Assembly: GCA_035308365.1 (NCBI GenBank)
Contig: DATGGU010000098.1
Span: forward strand, 1-51,947
Source of the DNA: PALSA-505 sp035308365
Lineage (GTDB): Bacteria; Actinomycetota; Actinomycetes; Streptosporangiales; Streptosporangiaceae
DNA length: 51,947 nt
Reading direction: 5' to 3'
The number at the start of each line of letters is the position of its first letter. Position 1 is the first letter of the stretch. Below the pieces are notes generated by a model. That model saw nothing but the letters and a program-made list of their open reading frames with translations. It made no database searches and was not told the DNA's origin. Positions 32,852 to 40,991 of the stretch are shown piece after piece. Both the position numbers and the translations under genes were made by a program.

Positions 32852-34555
32852 GTGAACGGCGCGGAATTGTTCGTGCGCACGGCGCGGGAGAACGGGGTGA
32901 CCGTCTTGTTCGGGTTGCCCGGATCCACCGAGGCGGCGCTGCTGGAGGCCATCCGGGCCGATGGCAGCCTGCGTTACGTGCTCGGCCTGCACGAAGGTGC
33001 GGTTGTGGCGATGGCCGACGGCTACGCCCGGGTCACCGGCACGCCCGGCGTGGCCGGGCTGCACACCAGTGTCGGCACGATGAACGGCCTGAACCAGGTG
33101 TACAACGCGTTCCGTGACCGGTCGCCGCTGGTGGTCACCGCGGGGAACAAAGACAGCACGTTACTGGCGCAGGATGGCTTTTGCGCCCTTCCGCATCTGC
33201 CGTCGCTGCTGCGCGATTACACCAAGTGGTCGTGGCAGAGCCTGTCCGCGGCGGCCGTACCGGCCGATCTCGCCCGCGCGCTGCGCGTTGCGGTGACGCC
33301 CCCCCGCGGCCCCACGTTCCTCGCCGTACCCGAGGACATGCTGCGCGAGAACGTGCCGGGCGCGGACGCGGGCCAGGGCACCGGAACGCCGGCGGATCAG
33401 GGCACCGGTACGGGCGCCCCGGTAGCCGGCCCGCACTGGCGGGCGCCACCAGTCGCCGCACCGGCGCACGAGGCGATTTCCGCCGCCGTGGACCTGCTCA
33501 CCGCTGCGGAGCGGCCCGTCTTGGTGGTGGGCAGCGCGGCCACCGGCGCCGTCAGCGAACTGCGCGCGCTCACCGATGAGATACAGGCTCCTGTACTGGT
33601 CACGGAGCTCACCGACCTCGAGCAACTGCCCTTCCCGACCGGCGACGAGCGCTATGCCGGACTCTGGGGCGAAGACCCCGCAGTCCTCGACGGCTCCGAT
33701 CTGGTGATGGCCGTGGGCTGCAGCGTCTTCTTTTCCTTCTCCACCGCGGCCAGGCCGGCCCTGCCCCCGCGCGCCCGCCTGATTCACGCGCACCCGGAGG
33801 CTGCCGAGATCGGCCGGGACGTGCCTGCGGACGTGGCCCTGCTCGGCGCACCGGCGGCTACGCTGGCCGCCGTCCTCGCCGCCCTGCGCGCCCGCGGCGG
33901 ACTGGACGGCGCACTGCGGTGCCGGCGGGCGGAGCTGCTGGCAGCGTTGCGCCGCCGCCGGGCGGAACAGCTCGCCAGGGAACTCGCCAGCGCTCCCGCC
34001 CGGCCGCTCGCGATCGAGAGCGTCGCGGCTGAGCTGAGCCGCGTTCTGCCGGCCGGGACGATCCTGGTTGACGAGGCGGTCCGTTCGTCCCGCCCGCTGC
34101 TGCGGCACCTGAAGACGAGCGAGGCATCGGTGGTACTGCACAGCCGTGGTGGCGGCCTGGGATGGGGTGTTCCGGCAGCGATCGGCGCCAAGATCGGCCA
34201 GCCCGGCCGGCCCGTCGTCGCCGTCGTCGGCGATGGCAGCCTGCACTTCTGCGTCCAGGCCATCTGGACGGCGGTCACCGAGCGGGCCCCCGTCGTGATC
34301 GTGGTTCTCGACAACGGCGGGTATCTGGCCGTCAAAAGGGCGATCGAGAGCGTCACCGGGATCCCCTGCGATCCACGGCCGCATCCCGGAACCGACCTGC
34401 CGGGCATTGATCACCTGGCCGTCGCCCGTGGTTACGGTGCGGACGGGGTGCATGTTGACGATGTCAGGGAGCTTGGCACGGCCGTCACGGAGGGACTTGC
34501 CGCCGAGCGGACGCTCATCGTGCACGCGTGCGTTGTCCGGGTTCCCCCGCATTGA
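32852..34555 (+). CDS. ThDP-dependent 2-oxoacid decarboxylase (benzoylformate decarboxylase-like)
   Basis: 567 residues from the GTG at 32852, which has GGAGG 8 bases upstream; an in-frame ATG at 32837 has none. N-terminal domain: VLFGLPGSTEAALLE, the ThDP-activating Glu in LHEGAVVAMADGYAR, and GLHTSVGTMNGLNQVYNAF, as in benzoylformate decarboxylase and acetolactate synthase relatives. C-terminal ThDP motif GDGSLHFCVQAI...VVLDNGGY. The middle domain carries a Gly/Thr/Pro-rich loop around residues 170-190. It begins a plus-strand operon with the molybdenum hydroxylase. Likely reaction: decarboxylation of a 2-oxo acid to an aldehyde, or carboligation; the closest subfamily cannot be settled without alignment. 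Confidence 0.82.
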   Translation: MNGAELFVRTARENGVTVLFGLPGSTEAALLEAIRADGSLRYVLGLHEGAVVAMADGYARVTGTPGVAGLHTSVGTMNGLNQVYNAFRDRSPLVVTAGNKDSTLLAQDGFCALPHLPSLLRDYTKWSWQSLSAAAVPADLARALRVAVTPPRGPTFLAVPEDMLRENVPGADAGQGTGTPADQGTGTGAPVAGPHWRAPPVAAPAHEAISAAVDLLTAAERPVLVVGSAATGAVSELRALTDEIQAPVLVTELTDLEQLPFPTGDERYAGLWGEDPAVLDGSDLVMAVGCSVFFSFSTAARPALPPRARLIHAHPEAAEIGRDVPADVALLGAPAATLAAVLAALRARGGLDGALRCRRAELLAALRRRRAEQLARELASAPARPLAIESVAAELSRVLPAGTILVDEAVRSSRPLLRHLKTSEASVVLHSRGGGLGWGVPAAIGAKIGQPGRPVVAVVGDGSLHFCVQAIWTAVTERAPVVIVVLDNGGYLAVKRAIESVTGIPCDPRPHPGTDLPGIDHLAVARGYGADGVHVDDVRELGTAVTEGLAAERTLIVHACVVRVPPH

Positions 34556-34642
34556 GCGGGACGGCGGTGGCGGTCTTGCGCCCGGCGGACCCGGCTCGGA
34601 AGATAACCATCCCGTGACCACTGGGAAAAGGCAGGAAGCCAG

Positions 34643-35149
34643 ATGCAGGTGAACAACATCAGGCAGGTCGACGAATCGAGCCTCCCGGTAGGCCTGCGGT
34701 TGCTCGAACTGCTGCGTGAGCATCTGGGGCTGACCGGTACCAAGGAGGCCTGCGGTCGCGGGGAATGTGGCGCGTGCACGGTGCTGGTGGACGGCCGGCC
34801 GGTGCTGGCCTGCATCACCCTCGCCCACCGCGTCAGCGGGCAGGTCGAGACGGTGGAGGGCATCGCCGGCGAGGCAGCCGACCTGCGGGAGAGCTTTGCG
34901 GACCACGCGGCCTTCCAGTGCGGTTTCTGCACGCCCGGGCAGCTTGTCCGGGCCGTCTCCCTGCTACGTCATGGTGTGCCGCCGGACGATCGGCAGGTGC
35001 GCGAAGCCATGTCCGGCAACATCTGCCGATGCACCGGCTATCAGGGCATCATCAAAGCGATCCAGGAGACTGCGCGGGCCCGCGCCGCCCGGTCCACCGC
35101 GCACCCGGCCACCGCCACGGTCCCCTGGCCGGAGGGGAGCGGCCGGTGA
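34643..35149 (+). CDS. Molybdenum hydroxylase small [2Fe-2S] subunit
   Basis: 168 residues. Both iron-sulfur motifs of the xanthine-oxidase family are present: the plant-ferredoxin type CGRGECGACTVLVDGRPVLAC (C37-C57 region, four Cys) and the helical-bundle FQCGFCTPGQ ... GNICRCTGYQGI pair. Start: ATG with AGGAAG upstream. It overlaps the large subunit by 4 bases (GTGA). It passes electrons from the Mo centre to FAD in the partner protein. Confidence 0.9.
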   Translation: MQVNNIRQVDESSLPVGLRLLELLREHLGLTGTKEACGRGECGACTVLVDGRPVLACITLAHRVSGQVETVEGIAGEAADLRESFADHAAFQCGFCTPGQLVRAVSLLRHGVPPDDRQVREAMSGNICRCTGYQGIIKAIQETARARAARSTAHPATATVPWPEGSGR

Positions 35150-38100
35150 CGGACATCGCCGCTCACCACCCCCAGATCCTCGGCCGCCGGATACGCAACA
35201 TCGAGTGGCAGGACAAGACGTCAGGCGCGGCGATCTACGCCGGTGACGTGCGGCTGCCGGGAATGCTGCATGCGGCCATCTGCCGCAGCCCGCTTCCCCA
35301 TGCCCGGATACTCGCCATCGACACCGCCGCGGCCGAGAGATCCGCGGGCGTCGTCGCCATCCTGACGGCGGCCGATCTGCCGGGCCGGAAATACATCCAC
35401 CACGGCGGGCCCTTGGCCGACCGGGCGGTTCTGGCGGTGGATGTCGTCCGGTTCGCCGGCGAGGAGGTTGCCGCTGTGGCGGCCGAGACGGCCGAGCAGG
35501 CTCGAACGGCTACGCGGCGGCTCCGGGTCCGGTACCGGCGGCTGCGCGCAGCGACGACGATCGCGCAGGCGCGTCACCATAGGGCACCGCGCATTCACGA
35601 GCACGCGGCCGGCAACCTCGCGCTGCGCTTCACCCACACGTTCGGCTCAGAGCCTCCCGGCCAGGCCGGCGACGTCAGCGTGACGGGGCGATACAGCTAC
35701 CCCCGGCAGAATCAAGCGTGCATGGAGCCGAACACGGTTGTGGCCGACTGGGATAGGGCCGCCGAGCGCCTGCATTTGTGGGTATCGACGCAGGCGCCGT
35801 ACTTCGTGCGGCTGGAAGTGGCTCATGTCCTGGGCTTGGCGCAAGAGCAGGTGGTCGTGCACCAGGTCGCTGTCGGCGGCGGATTCGGCTCCAAGTCGAA
35901 GATCTCCGAGCATGAGGCGATTGCCGCTGCGCTCGCCATGAAGGCCGGCCGGCCGGTGCGGCTTGCACTGGCCCGCGAGGAAGAGTTTCTGGCCACCAAG
36001 AGCCGGCACTACTTCGAGATAGACCTCCAGACCATGGCGACCGCGGGCGGGAAGCTGACCGGCCGCCGGGCGGCCGTCACTGTCGACAATGGCGCCTACA
36101 ATCACTCCGGCCCTTCCGTGATGGGAGCAGGGACCGGCGCGATCGCGTCGCTGTACCGGATACCGTATGTCAACTTCGAAGCCAGCCTCGTCTATACCAA
36201 CAGGCACCCCGGAGGCCAGTTCAGAGGCTACGGAAATCCGCAGGTCACGTTCGCCATCGAATCGCAGATGGACGAACTGGCGGACCTCCTTGGCACGGAC
36301 CCGATCGAGTTGCGTCTCCGCAACGCCAACCAGCCGGGAGACGTGACCCACGCGGGTTACCGGCTGGAGTCCGCGGGCCTGACCGAATGCCTGGAGACGG
36401 CGCGGGACGCTATTGAGTGGCCGGGGAAAAGGCGGCAGCTCACCGGGTCCGGCCGGGGCGTGGGTATCGCGGTCGCGATCCAGGCGTCCGGTGCTTATGT
36501 ATACCCGGGCGCCAACCGCAGCAGCGCTGGTGTGGAGATCGGCCCGGGCGGCGACGTGCTGGTCCGGTTCGGCGGCGCCGATGCCGGCACCGGGCAGCGC
36601 ACCGTGCTCGCCCAGATAGTCGCCGCAGAGCTGTCCATCCCTGTGCATTCGGTCCGCGTCCTGATGATGGAGTCGGACCTGACTCCCACCGACCTTGGCG
36701 CATGGTCTAGCCGGGGGACGTACATGGGCGGCCACGCGGCGCGGAACGCCGCCCGGGAAGCCGTGCGGGAGCTGCGGTCGCGCGCTGCTGGGCTCGCGGG
36801 AATGGCGGCAGGTGATATCCGCATCGAGGGCGGCCGGATCAGCGGCGGTGATGTCTCGTGGGATTTTGCGGAGTTCATCGCGCTCACTGGCTCGGTGGCG
36901 GTGACCGGGGAGTACATCGCCGGGACCGAGGAGCCCGATTTCCGGACCGGTCAGGGCAATATTTCGGGGGCTTACTCGTTCGCCGCGCACGCGGTCGAGG
37001 TGGAGGTGGATCACCTTACCGGGAAGGTTCAGGTTCGTGATTACGTCGCCGCGCATGACTCGGGCCGGATTCTCAACCCGCTGCTGGCGGAAAGCCAGGT
37101 GATCGGCGGTGTCGCCATGGGCCTCGGCGCGGCGCTGCGGGAGGAGCTGATCTATTCCGGCGGACGTATGGTCAACCCGGGGTACGCGTATTATCCGCTT
37201 CCGCGGGCCGCCGATGTCCCGGTGATCCGCCCGATCTTCGTCCACACCGACGATCCGAATGGCCCGTACGGGGCGAAGGGCATCGGGGAGATCGCCATCG
37301 TCCCGGTCGCGGCGGCCGTGGCCAACGCCGTCGCCCACGCGGTGGGGGTACGCATCCGGAATGTGCCGCTGACGCCGGACAAGGTGCTGACCGGCGTGCT
37401 GGCCCGGGAGAACCGGCGGCCACGGCGTTACCACCTGTGGCGGCGCCCGCAACGATGGCAGGCCGAGATAGTGCGGCGCGCCTATCCTCTCGGGTTCGAG
37501 GCGATCCTGGACCGGCTCGGCACGCGCCTGGCGCGTCGCCGGCCGGCCTCAGAGATCCATGCCCTCCGTATCCCCGCAGACATCGCCGCCGCCGCCGCGG
37601 CCCTGCGCGAGCCAGGCACTCTTCCGCTTTCCGGCGGCACCGATCTGCTGGTCGCCGCCTCTCAAGGGGTCAGGTACGGCGATACGGCTGTGGACCTCAC
37701 GCTGCTCCCGGAACTCGGCCACGATGCTATGACCGGCGACGGCATCTGGCGGATTGGCGCAGAGGTGCGGCTTGCCAGCCTGGAACGCGAAGACCCGGAC
37801 ACAACTCCGTTCGGGGTCGTGGCAGCCGCGGTACGGACGATCGCGTCGCCGCAGATCCGACAGATGGCCACGGTCGCGGGGAACCTCTGCCAGCAGAACC
37901 GCTGCTGGTTCTACCGCAATGGCTTTTCTTGCTACCAGCGCGGCGGCCCCACGTGCCCGTGTTATGCCGTGCGCGGTGACCATCGCTTTTACCATGCAGC
38001 GACCGGAGCGCACCGCTGTCAGGCGGTGACCCCATCCGATCTCGCGACCGTATTCACAGCCCTCGGTGCCGACGTGATCGCCGCCGGCGCCGGGCTACCT

Positions 38101-38514
38101 CAGCGCATCCCGGTCGCCGGCTTTTACCGTGGGCCCGGCGAGACGTCGCTTCGCCAGGGCGAGTTCCTTACCGCGGTGGAGGTGCCGGCCAGCGCCTTCG
38201 GCACGGTCAGCGCGTTCGAGAAGCTCAGCTTGTGGGCCGGCGATTTCGCCATCGTGTCCGCGTGCAGTTCCATCACCACAACGGCCGGCCGGATCTCGGC
38301 GGCTCGTGTCGTCGTGGGAGCCCTGGCGCCCAGGCCGTTGCGCCTGCGGGATGTGGAACGTGCGCTCGCCGGGCGCACGCCGCCCGGCCGGCAGCAGCTC
38401 ATGGAGATTGCCAGCGCCTGGACCGGGCGTGCGCACCCGCTGCCGGGCAACCGCTGGAAGGTGGACGCGGCTGCGGGCCTGGTGTTCAAGACCCTTGAGC
38501 GCTGTCTTGGGTGA
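35146..38514 (+). CDS. Molybdenum hydroxylase large subunit fused to FAD subunit
   Basis: 1122 residues from the GTG at 35146 (GGAGGGGAG upstream); the frame is open to 34765, but that part only shadows the small subunit. Residues ~1-760 form the Mo-cofactor subunit: GGGFGSKSK, GGQFRGYGNPQ, GADAGTGQRTVLAQ, AHDSGRILNPLLAESQ and the catalytic Glu E715 in GAKGIGE. Residues ~800-1120 are the FAD subunit: LPLSGGTDLLVAAS and TIASPQIRQMATVAGNL. The FAD part has a Cys-rich loop (C915, C920, C929, C937, C939) reminiscent of the extra [4Fe-4S] loop in 4-hydroxybenzoyl-CoA reductase beta subunits. Usually these are separate genes in the other order. Likely an aldehyde or N-heterocycle hydroxylase, or a reductase of an aryl thioester; adjacency to the ThDP enzyme favours aldehyde oxidation. 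Confidence 0.87.
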   Translation: MTDIAAHHPQILGRRIRNIEWQDKTSGAAIYAGDVRLPGMLHAAICRSPLPHARILAIDTAAAERSAGVVAILTAADLPGRKYIHHGGPLADRAVLAVDVVRFAGEEVAAVAAETAEQARTATRRLRVRYRRLRAATTIAQARHHRAPRIHEHAAGNLALRFTHTFGSEPPGQAGDVSVTGRYSYPRQNQACMEPNTVVADWDRAAERLHLWVSTQAPYFVRLEVAHVLGLAQEQVVVHQVAVGGGFGSKSKISEHEAIAAALAMKAGRPVRLALAREEEFLATKSRHYFEIDLQTMATAGGKLTGRRAAVTVDNGAYNHSGPSVMGAGTGAIASLYRIPYVNFEASLVYTNRHPGGQFRGYGNPQVTFAIESQMDELADLLGTDPIELRLRNANQPGDVTHAGYRLESAGLTECLETARDAIEWPGKRRQLTGSGRGVGIAVAIQASGAYVYPGANRSSAGVEIGPGGDVLVRFGGADAGTGQRTVLAQIVAAELSIPVHSVRVLMMESDLTPTDLGAWSSRGTYMGGHAARNAAREAVRELRSRAAGLAGMAAGDIRIEGGRISGGDVSWDFAEFIALTGSVAVTGEYIAGTEEPDFRTGQGNISGAYSFAAHAVEVEVDHLTGKVQVRDYVAAHDSGRILNPLLAESQVIGGVAMGLGAALREELIYSGGRMVNPGYAYYPLPRAADVPVIRPIFVHTDDPNGPYGAKGIGEIAIVPVAAAVANAVAHAVGVRIRNVPLTPDKVLTGVLARENRRPRRYHLWRRPQRWQAEIVRRAYPLGFEAILDRLGTRLARRRPASEIHALRIPADIAAAAAALREPGTLPLSGGTDLLVAASQGVRYGDTAVDLTLLPELGHDAMTGDGIWRIGAEVRLASLEREDPDTTPFGVVAAAVRTIASPQIRQMATVAGNLCQQNRCWFYRNGFSCYQRGGPTCPCYAVRGDHRFYHAATGAHRCQAVTPSDLATVFTALGADVIAAGAGLPQRIPVAGFYRGPGETSLRQGEFLTAVEVPASAFGTVSAFEKLSLWAGDFAIVSACSSITTTAGRISAARVVVGALAPRPLRLRDVERALAGRTPPGRQQLMEIASAWTGRAHPLPGNRWKVDAAAGLVFKTLERCLG

Positions 38515-38524
38515 CCACGGAAAG

Positions 38525-38543
38525 GCCGGGCTGAGAGCCCGGC
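38525..38543 (+). terminator. Stem-loop between the Mo hydroxylase and methyltransferase genes
   Basis: Perfect 8-bp stem GCCGGGCT / AGCCCGGC with GAG loop, 11 bases after the stop at 38514 and 27 before the next ATG. It could be a weak terminator, attenuator or mRNA-stabilising 3' end. Confidence 0.45.
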
Positions 38544-38569
38544 GGGGCACGAGCGAGAGGAATCAAGCG

Positions 38570-39406
38570 ATGGACACCCCGGAAGGCCCCGCGAGCGGGG
38601 CACGCCGGATTGATGACCGGACCGGGGCACGCCGGATAGATGGCCGCTGGGCCGTTGGCGCGCTCACCGGGGCGGCCCGCCGCGCGATGAGCAACGGTGC
38701 GTCATCCCGGGCCGGGCAGCTCAGGACGGCAGTGATGGCCTGGTCTTACCGCCTCGCCGAGACCTCTCAGCGTTGCCGCCACCAGGTCTATGGCGGAATG
38801 TACCTGTTCGGGCTCACGCCCTGGGACCGGCCGGCGCCGAATCCCTGGCTGGTCGCTACGGTGGGGCAACCGGTGGCTCCGCCCGGCCACGCGCTCGAAC
38901 TCGGCTGCGGCACCGGGACCAACAGCATCTACCTGGCCCAGCAGGGCTGGAACGTGACCGCGGTAGACATGGTGGGAAAAGCGCTCGCCAGCGCCCGCCG
39001 GAAAGCCGGGGCGGCGAACGTTCAGCCCCGCTTCATCAAGGGTGACGTCACCCGGCTAGCGGAACTCGGCCTGTCCGCCCAGTACAACCTGTTGTTCGAC
39101 ATTGGCTGCTTTCATGCCATTCCGGTGGCCCGGAGAGATGATTATGTGAAAAGCGTGTCCGCGGTCGCGGCACCCGGGGCCGTGCTTCTTCTCATCGGCC
39201 AATTCGCCAGACCTGCCAGGGATCGCCGCAATGCGGGCGTGACGCCGGACGAGGTCCGGCAGCGCTTCACCGGGTGGGAGCTGGTCAGCTCGGAGCGGAT
39301 GAAGCCTGAGCCGTTGCGTGGTGGGCGGCCAGATCAGGCGGCCGTCTGGTTCGATATATGGCATTATCAGCTACGCTGGCCAGAGTCCGCGCCTGCCATT
39401 TCCTGA
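38570..39406 (+). CDS. SAM-dependent methyltransferase
   Basis: 278 residues from the ATG at 38570 (GAGAGG 9 bases upstream); the frame is open to 38129, but that part is a shadow of the Mo hydroxylase. SAM motif I is ALELGCGTGTNSIYLAQQGW, motif II VTAVDMVGKAL, and motif IV LLFDIGCFHAIP, of the class I thiopurine/TehB-like group. The N-terminal ~60 residues include a small repeat (GARRIDDRTGARRIDGR). It could methylate an O, N or S atom of the cluster product or a toxic intermediate; acceptor unknown. Confidence 0.85.
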   Translation: MDTPEGPASGARRIDDRTGARRIDGRWAVGALTGAARRAMSNGASSRAGQLRTAVMAWSYRLAETSQRCRHQVYGGMYLFGLTPWDRPAPNPWLVATVGQPVAPPGHALELGCGTGTNSIYLAQQGWNVTAVDMVGKALASARRKAGAANVQPRFIKGDVTRLAELGLSAQYNLLFDIGCFHAIPVARRDDYVKSVSAVAAPGAVLLLIGQFARPARDRRNAGVTPDEVRQRFTGWELVSSERMKPEPLRGGRPDQAAVWFDIWHYQLRWPESAPAIS

Positions 39407-39463
39407 AGGCGGGGGCACGCGATACCTCAATTCACACCCGATACGGCCGGGCAGGAGGCTTGC

Positions 39464-39913
39464 GTGGCCACGAAAATCTCGCATATGTATATCTGGGTCG
39501 AAGACCAGGACCGGGCTCTGGCTTTCTATACCAAAAAGCTGGGATTTGAGATCCGTGATGACGTACGGATGGGCGGCCGGCGCTGGCTTACCGTGGGTCC
39601 TCCCGGGCAGCCTGACCTCAGGCTGGCCCTGACCGCGATGTCGGCGCTCGAACCAGGCGCGGCGGCAGCGGTACGGGACATGCAGGCCAAAGGCACCGTC
39701 AACGGAGGCGGCATGACCACGCATGACTGCCATGCCACCTACCGGGATCTGCTGGCGAAGGGAGTCAGCTTCGTTCAGGAGCCGGCCGACCGTCCCTACG
39801 GGATTGAGGCCATCTTCGAAGATGACTCCGGAAACCTGTGGGGCGTCGTCGAGTTCCGGGCGCCCTTAGCGCATCACCCGGCTCCCCACCCAGGGGGCCG
39901 GTGTGTTTCGTGA
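39464..39913 (+). CDS. VOC-fold (glyoxalase-like) protein
   Basis: 149 residues, GTG start with GGAGG 6 bases upstream. VOC features: ISHMYIWVEDQDRALAFYTK, FEIRDDVRMGGRRWLTVGP, and the terminal FEDDSGNLWGVVEF strand. Third VOC protein in the window and more typical of the PhnB/extradiol-like single-domain group. It is in the same orientation as the methyltransferase 57 bases upstream and the beta-propeller 40 bases downstream. Function unknown. Confidence 0.8.
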   Translation: MATKISHMYIWVEDQDRALAFYTKKLGFEIRDDVRMGGRRWLTVGPPGQPDLRLALTAMSALEPGAAAAVRDMQAKGTVNGGGMTTHDCHATYRDLLAKGVSFVQEPADRPYGIEAIFEDDSGNLWGVVEFRAPLAHHPAPHPGGRCVS

Positions 39914-39953
39914 GACGCCGATGGGTGCACCCCGGATGGCAGGAGGATGGAAC

Positions 39954-40991
39954 GTGAGAGTCGCTCGCTTCATAACCGCATCGGCCATGGCCGGCCTGAC
40001 CTTACTGACCGTGATCCCGGCCTCAGCTGGGACGGCGGGGGTGCGGGTCAGCGGGATACGGTTCGTTGCACACTTCGACTTCAGTCTGGGCCAAACGCCA
40101 GAGAACATCGCGCTCGAGCCGGACGGCTCGGCGGATGTGACATTCTCCGAGGCAGCTCAGGTGGCTCAGGTGTCATCCGATGGCCAGGTGCGTCTTCTGG
40201 CCCAGCTACCTGACCCAGCCCAGGCAAGCTGCCCGATCAGCGCGGGTACTCCTGGCGTGCATGCGATCACCTCTGGGATCGTCCGCGATAGCAACGGCAC
40301 GCTGTACACGTTGCTGTGCGCCGGGACCGCTGATCTGCAAGGCATCTGGCGGCTCGACCCGTCCGGCCCGGTTCGCGTCGCTGCGCTTCCCGCCTCCGGA
40401 TTCCCCAACGGCATGGCGCTTGATGAGAGCCACGGTTTCATCTACGTCACCGATTCCATCCTGGGTACCGTGTGGCGGGTGTCGCTGGCGGACGGTTCGG
40501 TCATACCGTGGGCGGTCGGCCCCCAGCTCGCACCGGACGGCTTTTTCGGCGCTAACGGCCTCAAACTGCATGACGGCGCGGTCTGGGTGACGAACACCGA
40601 GCAGGGCACGCTGCTGCGCATTTCCATCGAGCCCGACGGCACCGCTGGGCCGATCCAGACCGTGGCGACCGGTTTGCCCGGCATCGACGACATCGCCTTT
40701 ACCGGGAGCAGGCCGTGCGCGCCGGTTCTGGCCGCCATCAGCCCGTCAAGCCAGTTGGTGCTGATCCAGCCGGATGGCGGTGAGCAAGTGCTCCTCACCG
40801 CAGCCGACGGGCTGTCCAATCCCTCTGCCGTGGCGGTCCGGGGTGACAGCTTCTACGTGACCAGCGCCGCATACTTCACCAGGACCGATCCCAATCTCCT
40901 GCAAGGATCAGCCGTCCACCAACTGGAAGAGTCCAGCCGCGTTGCCTCCCATGACCTGGCCGGCAAGATCGGCTGGCAGGCCAAGTTCTGA
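39954..40991 (+). CDS. Secreted SMP-30/gluconolactonase-like beta-propeller
   Basis: 345 residues from the GTG at 39954, preceded by AGGAGGA; the open frame to 39903 is not needed. A Sec signal peptide is visible (VARFITASAMAGLTLLTVIPASA, shown here in parts). The mature protein has repeated beta-propeller units such as ALEPDGSADVTF, GIVRDSNGTLYTL, GMALDESHGFIYVTDS and GANGLKLHDGAVWVTN, typical of SMP-30/strictosidine-synthase-like folds. These are lactonases or binding proteins, often calcium-dependent. Its last 84 bases are antisense to the amidohydrolase gene. Role in the cluster unknown. Confidence 0.75.
   Translation: MRVARFITASAMAGLTLLTVIPASAGTAGVRVSGIRFVAHFDFSLGQTPENIALEPDGSADVTFSEAAQVAQVSSDGQVRLLAQLPDPAQASCPISAGTPGVHAITSGIVRDSNGTLYTLLCAGTADLQGIWRLDPSGPVRVAALPASGFPNGMALDESHGFIYVTDSILGTVWRVSLADGSVIPWAVGPQLAPDGFFGANGLKLHDGAVWVTNTEQGTLLRISIEPDGTAGPIQTVATGLPGIDDIAFTGSRPCAPVLAAISPSSQLVLIQPDGGEQVLLTAADGLSNPSAVAVRGDSFYVTSAAYFTRTDPNLLQGSAVHQLEESSRVASHDLAGKIGWQAKF

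Noticed and set aside
34765..35145. Extended start of the fused Mo hydroxylase
   Set aside because: This part is a shadow of the small iron-sulfur subunit in another frame; the GTG at 35146 with GGAGGGGAG upstream and GTGA overlap is the natural start.
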